From assembly GCF_900105755.1 (NCBI RefSeq), contig NZ_FNTQ01000001.1:1922001-1986000 (forward strand): a DNA stretch of 64,000 nucleotides, read 5' to 3'. Each line of letters opens with the position of its first letter. Positions within the stretch are counted from its first letter, which is position 1. Below, in pieces: positions 27,401 through 35,437 of the stretch. Source of the stretch: Streptomyces sp. Ag109_O5-10. GTDB lineage: Bacteria; Actinomycetota; Actinomycetes; Streptomycetales; Streptomycetaceae. The notes beneath the pieces are model-generated. The model did not search any database. It was not told the origin of the DNA and saw only the letters and a list, made by a program, of their open reading frames with translations. The translations under genes were made by a program, and so were the position numbers.

Positions 27401-28194
27401 CCCGAGGTCGCGGCCAGCGCCACCAGGCCGCCGGAGGCCGCGGCGGTGTGTGCGGAAAGGGTCTTGGACGTCGTCGTCGCCGGCAGCGAGACCTGGGCCG
27501 ACAACGACGCGCCGGCCTTGGTGCGCAACGGGGTCTGCGACTGGCACCGTGGCAGTCGAGGGGTCGTCAGCACGCAGGCCGGCAGCCGCACCAGGTGCAA
27601 CCGGGAGGCGTAGTCGCCGCCGAAGGCGTTGCGGAAGGTCGCGTCGTCCACGTCGACCTCGACGCTGCCGGAGCCGGTACCGCCCATGCTGCGCAGGGTG
27701 AACAGCACGCCGTGCACTCCGGCGGCCCGCGCGGTCTTCTGGTCGACCGTGGTCACCTGGACCCGGCGCGCCGTGGTGCCCGAACGCACCGCCGACAGCA
27801 GCACCGGCGACGACCCCGCCCGTACGCGCGATACCGTCCGCTGCGAGGACGCCGAACCGGCCGCCGCGTGCGCGGAGCGCCCGCCGGTGGGCGGAGCGGT
27901 CAGCGACACCGTCGAGCTCCCCGCACCCGGCAACGACGCGTGCCCCGCGGGATCGAACCGTGTGAACCCCTTCGACGCCGCTGCCGCCTTCGGCTTCGCG
28001 TGCGTGAAGGGAATCCGCTTGTCCTTGGCCACGGCTGGGGCGGAGACGTGCCGATGCCAACCCGGCGCGGCCATCGCGTCCGCCGCGGGGGCGAGCATGG
28101 TCACCACGAGGACACCCGTCGTCGCGAGGCTGAGGCCACGGAACCGTCTGACGCCCCGTCGTATCCGTCTTCCCAACCCGGCCGTTCGTGTCAT
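21457..28194 (-). CDS. secreted RHS/YD-repeat polymorphic toxin, probable ADP-ribosyltransferase tip
   Basis: A 2245-residue protein from the ATG at 28194 (GGGAGGG upstream). Arg-rich signal peptide (LSLATTGVLVVTMLAPAADA), then a body closely parallel to the first RHS protein, with YD repeats and RHS core (KYDPALGRFISVDPKFEATD) at about 1830-1965. The tip differs. Residues 1983-2085 read LFRGSTEGFGGSE, GVSTHFATQA and HESEVWVG, giving Arg 1985, Ser 2012 and E-x-E 2053/2055, the R-S-E layout of arginine-type ADP-ribosyltransferases. A glycine-zipper stretch (GAAIGSAIPGAGTVVGG and onward, about 2182-2240) ends the protein. There is no Hint domain. Target unknown. Confidence 0.85.
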   Translation of the reverse strand: MTRTAGLGRRIRRGVRRFRGLSLATTGVLVVTMLAPAADAMAAPGWHRHVSAPAVAKDKRIPFTHAKPKAAAASKGFTRFDPAGHASLPGAGSSTVSLTAPPTGGRSAHAAAGSASSQRTVSRVRAGSSPVLLSAVRSGTTARRVQVTTVDQKTARAAGVHGVLFTLRSMGGTGSGSVEVDVDDATFRNAFGGDYASRLHLVRLPACVLTTPRLPRCQSQTPLRTKAGASLSAQVSLPATTTSKTLSAHTAAASGGLVALAATSGTSGSSGDYTATSLSSGGTWSTAGNTGAFTYNYPIAVPGAIGGSAPTLTLNYNSATQDARTEGTNNQSSWLGDGWSTSDNYIERTYKSCKDDSSSDAPKNDGDECWAGQILTLSLDGKSTPIVYDDSTRTFRPAQDDSTTKIEDLTGATNGTDNGEYFKVTENGIQYYFGWNRLPGWSSGKEETRSAWTMPVYKAHGGVSDCPAGTDFASSSCTLGYRFNLDYVVDRHGNAMAYYYAPETGYYGPDMKNTAVAYTRGGTLKRIDYGTTSSTVYSGTAPEQILFDATAERCIAGTPAGNTCSDSQFTKSNPDYWPDVPVDLNCAKDATDCTNHGPSFWSRKRLTSITTQVQVGGATKQVDRYDFAQSFPDGGDHAPTLWLDSIKHTGLDLLGGASASASTPSVSFDPPLQLANRVGTIPQMPLMYHDRIQTVTTETGAQTTVAYDTPDCSSAPASDPSDPADAAAKGFASTNKLRCFPSYWTPDGQPAPMLDWFYLHPVKSVTTIDPHNNYQDGTEPELLTEYSYKGNPGWHYDDNETVKSKNRTWGQFRGFPEVDVTTGDPNVFHYTDGAKVYDRKTLTKTYYFLGMNGDTMPSGTRSVPPLTSQDGSVSVADDNPLAGQVFETDTYTGVNGDIDKAVVNVPKIIGPTATRSRTGIADLTANMVRPARTLTRQAVSYGWRKTETDSFYNTTLGQTTTGMAVQSDDRGEVGATGNTARCTFTRYLDGTHATVVVTAEKIVTDQDCNSSGATPSGNLVSDTRTSYDGHAFAYNGDGQANPDLPSTGDATLVQKASASSGASATKFVDQTQSTYDSYGRVVLATRTPHSTAQDGSSLAQTVATSYTPAAGALPTSTTTATQVAPGATCTPATASSKDCQVATSDLDAARGLPVTKTDVAGLVTSLSYDALGRLTGVWLPNANKASGAAASMTYNYALSATAPSVVSTGTLLDNGSYSVNETLYDAMLRSLQTQVTAENGSTTVSDTQYDSHGWTVVTNNSYAISGNPGSSLVSVSQVTIPATTVTDHDAMGRTTRSTEEHDGAQTWNTRTAYTGDKTTVIPPTGAVATTTVTDARGQNTELDQYTAAPTVSGNATDGFTTTGGTSQATRYGYNAAGQQNKVTGPDNAVWSFGYDLLGRKTSQADPDAGTSRYGVDDAGNLFSTTDSRGDELDFTFDLLGRKLTETDKAKNFKVASWLYDTLRIGQPTSSTSYVQGVTGGYTVATTGYTTLGKSTGTKITLPDSEAPLPTSYQTTYTYTPKTQLLASQVDPRTQGLIGETITYGHDVLGNPTTTASSAQTYVGGTVYTNYGQPSQLTLGASSNPAWITYSYDDQTRKPTERLISRTQAPGPQVDDTTYSYDAAGNPLFAADQQSETGNTVTDTQCYRYDALARLSQAWTAKAACPAQGTDPTAATVAGTAGSYWQSYSYNAIGDRTQVVDHSTTGGADDTTGYVEGCTTGCNATGAQPHTLTKTTGGSNPADFVYDAAGNLLTRTPTGGGAGQNLTWDDEGHLAEVDTTGSSPTTTKYVYDADGNQLIRRDPGKTTLFAGDTEIVVNTGVTPNVLLGAVRTYAHGGAGSAVAVRSSLPGGGTDYLFDDPHGTGTMAMDTTTQKVSRQQYTPYGQQRANANGTAWPDPAHSYLGKSQEAATGYTDVGVRKYDPALGRFISVDPKFEATDPQQLGGYAYAGDNPVTNADPSGQMYPADMGPGPDYRPPTDATDWLFRGSTEGFGGSENIQSTGFTPTSSDPGVSTHFATQAANDYHGQGVLHILNRQDLVDLEIVDNYYQSIPHESEVWVGTSAGDIAKRARVTIPVEQARSMLSKMGIDVDPSTKQPDLDANLIATRKLTPAQIEEFAKNAGASGGSGGGAASTASKLADSAGGDAGFITVGGALKGSLFVGAVALSAYDVAKAPPAQRLHTATRDAAGLAGGLAGAAYGAEVGAAIGSAIPGAGTVVGGVVGGVVGGIIGSGVASDVADKVMNWF

Positions 28195-28336
28195 GGTGAG
28201 CCCTCCCCCGTTCCCGGCCCAGGGCACGGCGAAGCCGCCCCCGGGTGTTGCTGTGGGCACCCAAGTGGCCTTCGGTCAGGGCCGGTTGAGCGCACGCCAA
28301 AGCGGGGACACAGTTGATCAAGCCCCCACGGAAGCT

Positions 28337-28436
28337 TCACGCTAGATCCTGGGATCAACACAGCTTGCAAAGCGCACGCACATGGATTGCAAAGGAATCC
28401 CCCAGGGTTGAACCCAATTTGACTTGCATACGTCAA
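28337..28436. promoter_or_regulatory. shared divergent promoter region, RHS toxin 2 / LamG protein
   Basis: The 372-bp gap 28195-28566 has no gene. TCACGCTAG (28337-28345) and TTGAC-N8-GTCAA (28419-28436) have centres 86.5 bp apart, exactly as upstream of the other RHS gene. The inverted repeat sits between the two divergent genes and could control both. Confidence 0.5.
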
Positions 28437-28566
28437 AAACGGACCTCGTTCGGTCACCAGGCGATCAATCGACGATGGACCCGGCTCACACCGGCCCCAC
28501 AGAATGCACCTCGGCGCGGGGCCCACGGGGGGACCGCCCGAGACCTGCAAAGGATCCCGACTTCGA

Positions 28567-31500
28567 ATGTCCGCCTTCCGCACACGCATGCCCGCGTCCA
28601 GACGGCCCGTGCCAAGACCCGTCGCCGTCGCTGTCGTCGCGGCCCTGGCCGCCGGCTCGCTGACCGCCACGGTGACGGCCCACGCGGCGCCTGCCGCCGC
28701 CCAGTCGTCGCACCCGAAATCGCACAGCCCGCGTTCCCAGTCCGCCGGCCGGCGTCTCAACGCCACGGAGGCGGCGTCCGCGCGGGCGAAGGCGACCGGC
28801 AAGCCGGTGACGATCGACCAACTCACCGACACCGGAACGCTGGTGGTGGCCAATCCGAACGGCACTTTCACCCGCACCGACTCCTCGATGCCGCAGCGCA
28901 CGCTGCAGCACGGGAAGTGGGTGCCGATCGACACGAAGCTGGTGCGGCAGGCGAACGGAACCTGGGCGCCCAGGGCAGCCGTCACCGACGTGACGTTCTC
29001 CGACGGCGGTTCGGGCGCGCTGGTCACGATGCGCAGCGGCAGTGACCAGCTGGGCTTCTCCTGGCCGGGCAAGCTGCCTGAGCCGGTGATCTCCGGCGCC
29101 ACCGCCACCTACCCCGACGTCCTGCCGCAGGTGGACCTGCAGCTGACCGCGGACGCCTCTGGTTACTCCTCAATCCTCGTGGTCAAGTCCCGTAAGGCGG
29201 CGGCCGATCCGCGCCTGCGGAGCCTCACGTTGAATACCACCTCCTCCCATGTCGCGGTGACTCCCACCCGTGACGGTGGGACCCGGGCCACAGACAAGCG
29301 CACCGGCGAGACGGTGTTCCACAGTGACACCGCGCTGATGTGGGACAGCGCCGGCAAGAAGTCCTCCGGCGCGCCGACGGCCCACACGGCGACCGTCTCC
29401 TCGGCCCGTGCCGAACAGAAGGCAGCCGCCAAGGTCGGCAGGCACCGCGCCCAGGTGCGGGTGAGCCTGCACGACGGCAGGCAACTGCTGCGCCTGGACC
29501 AGAAGTTGCTGACCGCCAAGAGCACCACCTACCCGGTCTACGTCGACCCCGAGTGGAGCGGCAGGCCCTCCCAGCTGGACTGGGCGCGGATCTCGGACAA
29601 CGGGTGGAACGTCTACAACTCGACGTCCACCTCGGGCGCGACCAACGCCCGCGAGGGCTGGGACAACTCCTCCCCCGGCAACGGAGAACGGGCCCGCACC
29701 TACTACCAGATGAACACGAGCGGCATCAAAGGCGCGGTGGTCACACACGCCTCGCTGTACGTGAAGCAGCTCTCCGCCGCCTCCTGCTCGGACACCCCGG
29801 CCGCCGTCTACGGCACCGACCGCCCCGCCGGGTGGAGTTCGTCGTCGCTGTACTGGGGTCATGAGCCCGGCGGGCGCACCGGCTCGCTGGGCACCAACCC
29901 CAAGAGCCACGAGGCCGGTACCTGCCCGGTCACCGACGGTGCCAACTCCTGGGTCAGCCCGCCGTCACTGGAGTTCGACGTGACCTCCCGGGCGCAGAGC
30001 GCGGCGGCCGGTGGCTGGAAGAGCATGACGCTGATGGTCCAGTCGCCCGACATGAACGACGCCACGCAGTGGAAGCAGCTCGCTTATGGCGGCGGCGCCA
30101 CCATGTCGGTCACCTACAGCTACCGGCCCAAGCTCAAGAACGGCACCGGCACCCCCGCCATCAAGCCGTCCACGGTGAACCTGGGCAAGACGATGACCAC
30201 CACCCACACCCCGACGCTGTCCGCGCGCGCGGTCGACCCCGACCTGGCCGGCGGAAGCGAACTGGTGCGCATCGAGTACAACGTCTACAACTCCTCCGGC
30301 ACCCTGATCCACCAGGGCTTCGGACCCAGCACGGACTCGAAGAAGCGCGCCAGGTACAACACCAACGGCAGTGACTGGACCACGCCGAGTCTGCCGGACG
30401 GCACCTACACCTGGAAGGCCACCGCACAGAACGCGGCCGGCTACTGGGCGGGCACCGGATCGGGCATCTGGACCAAGACGCAGACCTTCACGGTGGACAC
30501 CAGCGCGCCTCCCGCGCCCACGGTGACCTCAAGTCAGTTCCCGGCCAAGCAGATCGGTGCCGCCTACGGCGACAAGGGCACCTTCACGATCAGCAACAAC
30601 CACACCAACAACATCACCGGCTACCTCTTCGCGCTGGACGCCACGCTCGGCAACACGGTCTACAGCAGCACCGTCACCCACTGGACCACCAGCACGACGA
30701 TCGCGCCGGGCCACGTCTACTACGCCACCTCGGACAACGGCCCCGGCACCGGCACCGCGGTCCTCAACGGCAGCGCCTCCCCCGCCTTCGCGCCCGCCAA
30801 GGCGGGACCGCACACGCTGTACGCCAAGGCGGTGGACCAGGCGGGCTCGACGTCCATCACGCAGACGAGCTACGCCTTCTACGCCGGCACCAGCACCCCG
30901 ACGTACGCCTACGGCGACAAGATGATCACCGGCTGGACGGCGACCAACACCGACGGCACGACCACCGCCGTGCCCAAGGCGACCACCACGTCCAAGGGCG
31001 GTCAGCTGATCAGCCAGGCCGCTTTCAGCGGTTACGAGTTCGCCGACGGCTACCAGGCCATGCTGGCCAACAAGAGCACCACCTCGAAGGTGGTCAGCGG
31101 TGACACCGCGACGTTCGGCTTCGACATCCCCAAGGACGGTCCCTGGAGCTTCGGGGCCAACCTGACCAAGGCCAAGGACTACGGCATCTACAACCTGGTC
31201 CTGGACGCGGGCAAGTCCACCCAGGCCACCCTGCTCAGCGGCTTCGACGCCTACGGCTCGTACACCACCACCCGGTTCGTCAACCTCGGCATCCCCAAGG
31301 ACGCGAACGGCCAGCTGCTCACCCTCAAGCAGGGTGCGCACACCCTGACCCTCACCCTGACCGGCAAGAACCCCAGCTCCGCCGGCTACCAGGCCGGCCT
31401 CGACGTGCTGCGCCTGGCGCCGGCGCTGACCTGCGCGATCAACAGCACGGGCAGCTGCCTGAACAACACCGCGACCAGCACCTTCACCACCACCACCAGC

Positions 31501-34500
31501 ACAGCCGACGCCGACGGCTCCGGTAACAGCATCAACTCCACCGACCTGACCGGCACTTCGGGCTGGCAGAGCGGCAAGTCGGTGACCGTCGACGGCACGA
31601 GCATCGCGCTGCCGAAGTTCGGCACCGGCACCTACGACAACATGCTGGCCTCCGGGCAGACCGTCACCGTGCCGAGCAGCGGCACGGTGAACACCGGCGG
31701 CGCCGTGGTCTTCCTGGCCTTCGCCACCGGCGGCGCGGCCAAGGGCGCCACCGGCACCGTCACCTACGCCAAGAACAACTGCCTGGACCCGAACGGCGCC
31801 CCCGCCGACCAGTCGTACACGCTGGACACCGTGCCCGACTGGCTGAGCGGCCCGGCCTCCGGGGCCACACTGACCCTCGTCCACCAGAACCACAGCAACA
31901 ACACCCAGACCAGCCCTAGCCCCGGCCCGAAGGTCTACGCCGTCAGCGTCCCGCTGGCCTGCCCCGGCTCGGTCATCAGCAGCATCTCCCTGCCGCTGTT
32001 CACCAACGGCGTCCAGGCCGGCCAGCCGGCACTGCACATCCTGGGCATGGGCCTGCGGCCGCTGACCGCCACCGGCAGCGGAGCCGGCGCCCAGCACTGG
32101 GTCGGCACCTGGTCCTCCGTCCAGGACACCGCCAAGGTGACGCAGTCCGGCGGCAGCGCCGCCACCGTCAACGGGCAGACGCTGCGCGTCCCGGCCCACG
32201 TCAGCATCGGCACGGACGACGGCAACGGCGTCCGCGTCCACCTGTCCAACGCCATGGGCAGCGGCCCGGTGACCTTCGACGCGGCCTCCGTCGCCCTGCA
32301 GGACACCACCGCCGGCGGCGGCGCCGCGGCGGCCGCGGCACCGGTGGCGCTGGCCTTCGGCGGCGCCGCCACGGTCACGATCCCGGCGGGCGGCGACGTC
32401 ACCAGCGACCCGGTGACCCTGCACGTCGACCAGCAGGCGACGGTCCTGGTCTCCCTCCAGGTGCACGGCTCGGTGTCCGCCCTGCCCGGCCACGCCACGG
32501 CCCAGACCCCGGTCTGGGTCAGCGACGCGGCCAACCGCACCGGCGACACCGCGGCCACCAAGTTCACGCAGACCACGTACACCGGTCTGCCGTACCTGGC
32601 CGGCATCGACGTCACCACGCCGACCTCCGCCCCCACCGGCTCCCTGGTCCTCTACGGTGACCAGAGCGTCAACGGCGACACCGCGAGCGGCGACGGACAA
32701 CACCACCTGAGCGACGCCATCACCGGCGCCATCGTGGGCGACGCCAACGGGGACTCCTCGGTGGACTACGGCGTGCTCAACGCGGGCACCAACAGCACCA
32801 GTCTGAGCAACAACCTGCTGCCGCAGGGCACGTCGAGCGACACCCCGACCAACGCGCTCAACCCGCTGGACCGCAACGTCCTGGCACAGGGCAACGTGCG
32901 GACCGTGCTCGTCTCCACCGGCGCCGCCGACCTGCTCAACTGCACCGGCACCGCCGACGCCTGCGCCACCGGCGTCGAGACCGGACTGGCCGCGCTCAAC
33001 AGCGAGCTGAGCTCGTACTACACCGACGACGGACAGGCCTACATCAACGGGCAGCCGGTCACCCAGAACTCCAACATCACCGTCTACCTCACCACCGTCC
33101 CGCCGTTCACCGCCGCGCACCCGGGCACGGCGACCCAGGAGGCAGCGCGTGAGCAGGTGAACCAGTACCTGCTCGACAACTTCCCGACCCAGGTCATCGA
33201 CTTCGCGGCGGCCGTCTCCACGGACGGCACGGCCACCTCCTCGACCGTCAAGGCGGCGGACCTCTCCAGCGGCAACCCGTCGAACACGTACTACGACGAC
33301 CTCGCCGCCCGCTACCTCAACGACACCAACACCCAGGTCGTCGGCATCGCGCCGAACCTGATCGTCCCGGAGGCCACCGGCGGCGACACCCCCGACAACG
33401 AGTGGGAGCTGGCCGCCGACGGCACCGACGCACGCGGGGACAACCCGTTCACCGCGGTCGGCGGTGCGAGCTTCGGCTCGACCGGCGCCGACGCGGTCAA
33501 CGCCCCGGACACCGCCATCTCCTTCGACGGCAGCACCGGCTTCCTGGAGAGCGACCACACCGCGGTCAACACCCTCGCCGACTACACCGTCTCCGCCTGG
33601 GTGAAGCTCGACTCCGCGGACAACCCGGCCACCGCCATCTGCGAGGGAACCAGCCAGCACCAGGCCTTCTACATCGGCTACGACCGGGGCAACAAGGGCT
33701 GGATGTTCCAGACCACGACCACCAACGACGACAGCGCCGACTTCCCCACCGCGGAAGGAGACACCAACACCGGGGCCCTGGGCACCTGGACCCACCTCCT
33801 GGTCACCTACACCGCACCCGTGGAAGGCGACGGCAACAGCGGCGTGATGTCCATCTACCAGAACGGCACCCTCATGGGGACCGCCGTCAACCTCACCCCG
33901 CAGTACGACTCCTCCATGCCCCTGACCGTCGGCGGCTGCGTCAACGATCCCGCCGCGACCTCGCCGTACAACGCGTTCCCGGGGTCCGTCTCGGACGTCC
34001 AGGTCTACCCCTACGCCATGACGGCGAGTGACGCCGGCGCGAACAGCGTGATCGTGCCCGCCGGCTGGCAGAACGGCATGCCCGAGGACGACTGGAAGCT
34101 CGCCGCCAACGGCGCCGACACCGCCTCTCTCAACCCGCTCACCGCGACCGGCGGCGCCACCTACGGCAGCGACGCGCCGAGCGGGCTGTCCGGCAGTGTC
34201 GCCTTCGACGGCAGCACCGGCTTCCTCAAGAGCAAGCAGAGCGCGGTCAACACCCTCGGCGACTACACCGTCTCCGCCTGGGTGAAGATCAACTCAGCCC
34301 TCGGAACCACCGCTGTCTGCCAGGGCACCACCCAGCACCAGTCCTTCTACCTCTCCTACGACAAACCCAGCGCCGCCTGGATGTTCCAGACCACCACCAC
34401 CAACGACGAGAACTCCGACTTCCCCACCGCCGAAGGAGACAACAACTCCGGCCCGGTCGGCACCTGGACCCACCTGGTCGCCACCTTCCGGGCACCGGTC

Positions 34501-34728
34501 CCCGGAGCCTCCACCACCGGCAACATGGCGCTCTACCAGAACGGCACCCTGGTCGGGACCGCCACCAACCTCAGCCCCCAGTACGACTCCTCCCTGCCCC
34601 TGACCATCGGCGGCTGCGTCAACAGCGCCTCCGCCTCCACCCCCTACCTGGCCTTCCCCGGCTCCGTCGCCGACGTCCACGTCTACCCCCGGACACTCTC
34701 GGCGACCGAAGTCAGCGCACTGCACTGA
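28567..34728 (+). CDS. very large secreted protein: DNRLRE-like, pseudo-SGNH and two LamG domains
   Basis: A 2053-residue protein from the ATG at 28567, which gives a Sec signal (VAVAVVAALAAGSLTATVTA). A region typical of proteins next to Streptomyces RHS genes follows (TTYPVYVDPEWSG near residue 320, then DNRLRE-type strands), then Ig-like segments. From W1178 (HWVGTWSS, LRVPAHVSIGTDDGNGVRV) it has an SGNH/GDSL-hydrolase layout, but the GDS motif reads YGDQSVNGD (Gln 1366 where Ser is expected) and the terminal D-x-x-H is missing. Two LamG/concanavalin repeats end it (about 1611-1821 and 1836-2053; both with FDGSTGFL, DYTVSAWVK, WMFQTTTTND). Probably a non-catalytic surface or adhesion partner of the RHS toxins. 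Confidence 0.8.
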   Translation: MSAFRTRMPASRRPVPRPVAVAVVAALAAGSLTATVTAHAAPAAAQSSHPKSHSPRSQSAGRRLNATEAASARAKATGKPVTIDQLTDTGTLVVANPNGTFTRTDSSMPQRTLQHGKWVPIDTKLVRQANGTWAPRAAVTDVTFSDGGSGALVTMRSGSDQLGFSWPGKLPEPVISGATATYPDVLPQVDLQLTADASGYSSILVVKSRKAAADPRLRSLTLNTTSSHVAVTPTRDGGTRATDKRTGETVFHSDTALMWDSAGKKSSGAPTAHTATVSSARAEQKAAAKVGRHRAQVRVSLHDGRQLLRLDQKLLTAKSTTYPVYVDPEWSGRPSQLDWARISDNGWNVYNSTSTSGATNAREGWDNSSPGNGERARTYYQMNTSGIKGAVVTHASLYVKQLSAASCSDTPAAVYGTDRPAGWSSSSLYWGHEPGGRTGSLGTNPKSHEAGTCPVTDGANSWVSPPSLEFDVTSRAQSAAAGGWKSMTLMVQSPDMNDATQWKQLAYGGGATMSVTYSYRPKLKNGTGTPAIKPSTVNLGKTMTTTHTPTLSARAVDPDLAGGSELVRIEYNVYNSSGTLIHQGFGPSTDSKKRARYNTNGSDWTTPSLPDGTYTWKATAQNAAGYWAGTGSGIWTKTQTFTVDTSAPPAPTVTSSQFPAKQIGAAYGDKGTFTISNNHTNNITGYLFALDATLGNTVYSSTVTHWTTSTTIAPGHVYYATSDNGPGTGTAVLNGSASPAFAPAKAGPHTLYAKAVDQAGSTSITQTSYAFYAGTSTPTYAYGDKMITGWTATNTDGTTTAVPKATTTSKGGQLISQAAFSGYEFADGYQAMLANKSTTSKVVSGDTATFGFDIPKDGPWSFGANLTKAKDYGIYNLVLDAGKSTQATLLSGFDAYGSYTTTRFVNLGIPKDANGQLLTLKQGAHTLTLTLTGKNPSSAGYQAGLDVLRLAPALTCAINSTGSCLNNTATSTFTTTTSTADADGSGNSINSTDLTGTSGWQSGKSVTVDGTSIALPKFGTGTYDNMLASGQTVTVPSSGTVNTGGAVVFLAFATGGAAKGATGTVTYAKNNCLDPNGAPADQSYTLDTVPDWLSGPASGATLTLVHQNHSNNTQTSPSPGPKVYAVSVPLACPGSVISSISLPLFTNGVQAGQPALHILGMGLRPLTATGSGAGAQHWVGTWSSVQDTAKVTQSGGSAATVNGQTLRVPAHVSIGTDDGNGVRVHLSNAMGSGPVTFDAASVALQDTTAGGGAAAAAAPVALAFGGAATVTIPAGGDVTSDPVTLHVDQQATVLVSLQVHGSVSALPGHATAQTPVWVSDAANRTGDTAATKFTQTTYTGLPYLAGIDVTTPTSAPTGSLVLYGDQSVNGDTASGDGQHHLSDAITGAIVGDANGDSSVDYGVLNAGTNSTSLSNNLLPQGTSSDTPTNALNPLDRNVLAQGNVRTVLVSTGAADLLNCTGTADACATGVETGLAALNSELSSYYTDDGQAYINGQPVTQNSNITVYLTTVPPFTAAHPGTATQEAAREQVNQYLLDNFPTQVIDFAAAVSTDGTATSSTVKAADLSSGNPSNTYYDDLAARYLNDTNTQVVGIAPNLIVPEATGGDTPDNEWELAADGTDARGDNPFTAVGGASFGSTGADAVNAPDTAISFDGSTGFLESDHTAVNTLADYTVSAWVKLDSADNPATAICEGTSQHQAFYIGYDRGNKGWMFQTTTTNDDSADFPTAEGDTNTGALGTWTHLLVTYTAPVEGDGNSGVMSIYQNGTLMGTAVNLTPQYDSSMPLTVGGCVNDPAATSPYNAFPGSVSDVQVYPYAMTASDAGANSVIVPAGWQNGMPEDDWKLAANGADTASLNPLTATGGATYGSDAPSGLSGSVAFDGSTGFLKSKQSAVNTLGDYTVSAWVKINSALGTTAVCQGTTQHQSFYLSYDKPSAAWMFQTTTTNDENSDFPTAEGDNNSGPVGTWTHLVATFRAPVPGASTTGNMALYQNGTLVGTATNLSPQYDSSLPLTIGGCVNSASASTPYLAFPGSVADVHVYPRTLSATEVSALH

Positions 34729-34770
34729 CCCGTACGGCATTGGAAGGCTAGGAGTCTCCAAGAGGTCGAA

Positions 34771-34794
34771 GGCCCCCGCCACTCGGCGGGGGCC
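34771..34794. terminator. intrinsic terminator after the LamG gene
   Basis: GGCCCCCGCC, loop ACTC, GGCGGGGGCC: a perfect 10-bp stem followed by TTCTTC, 43 bp after the stop codon. Confidence 0.85.
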
Positions 34795-34799
34795 TTCTT

Positions 34800-35163
34800 C
34801 CGCGTGGGGGGGGGTGGATCAACAACAGCCCGCCCCCGCGCAAGCCGACAGCAGCGTGACCGGCGCGCGCCGACCTGGTGATCGTCGGCGCGGTGAGCTC
34901 TTTGGCGTGGCGACTGATCGGGGGACGGGATCGTTGCCCGCACCGCATGAGGCTCCCGTGCCATCGGAAGAGGTGTCCGAAGTCTGTTCATCGTCACCCA
35001 CCAGGGTTACCGACGCTGCAAGATCCCCTGACACCAGGCCGCCCCGGTCGCCCCTGCTGCGCCCGTGGCGGCACGGCACCCTCGCAACGGTTCGGCGTCT
35101 CCGTCGGCACCGCTCGCTCTCTCCGCCGTCCCACGGGGGCACGGCCGTCAGCGCCGGAACTCA
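34800..35163. other. non-coding stretch
   Basis: Several overlapping open frames occur on both strands, but none has a plausible start, family motif or composition. I see no repeat or regulatory element beyond the terminator just before it. Confidence 0.5.
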
Positions 35164-35390
35164 GTGACCGCTCTCGCGGTTCTCGACGCGGAATCCGAAC
35201 GGCACGGTGCCCGGGTCGAGGGCGGTGATCCCGCCGTCGACGGTGAGGGCCGCGCCGTTGACGAAGGACGCGGCGGGCGAGAGCGAGCCAGGCGATCGCC
35301 TCGGCGACCTCGGCCGGGTCGGCCGGGCGGCCGGCGGGCGCCAGGCGCGTCGCCTCCGCGTAGGCCTCCTCGATCCCGCCGGCCATGCCC
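35164..35390 (-). pseudogene. short-chain dehydrogenase remnant with frameshift
   Basis: The frame reads TRLAPAGRPADPAEVAEAIA then WLAL, and the next frame continues SPAASFVNGAALTVDGGITA to a stop. Joined, these give the standard SDR C-terminus (GR-x-x-x-P-x-EVA-x-x-x-x-WLAS-x-x-ASF-x-NG-x-x-x-x-VDGG). A single-base length change separates the halves, and the NAD-binding N-terminal half is absent. It lies 47 bp beyond the end of the siderophore synthetase gene. Confidence 0.7.
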
Positions 35391-35437
35391 TCCGGGCGCT
35401 GTGATCGTAGGCCGGCGCCCCTTCGTCCCCGCCGGTT

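Noticed and set aside
13528..28194. CRISPR-like or satellite repeats inside the RHS genes
   Set aside because: The repeats are degenerate YD coding repeats with variable spacing and sequence, not direct nucleotide repeats with spacers.
30529..33795. 1088-codon open frame on the minus strand
   Set aside because: It is antisense to the LamG/SGNH gene; its Gly/Val/Arg-rich, motif-free translation is what GC-rich third positions give in the opposite frame.
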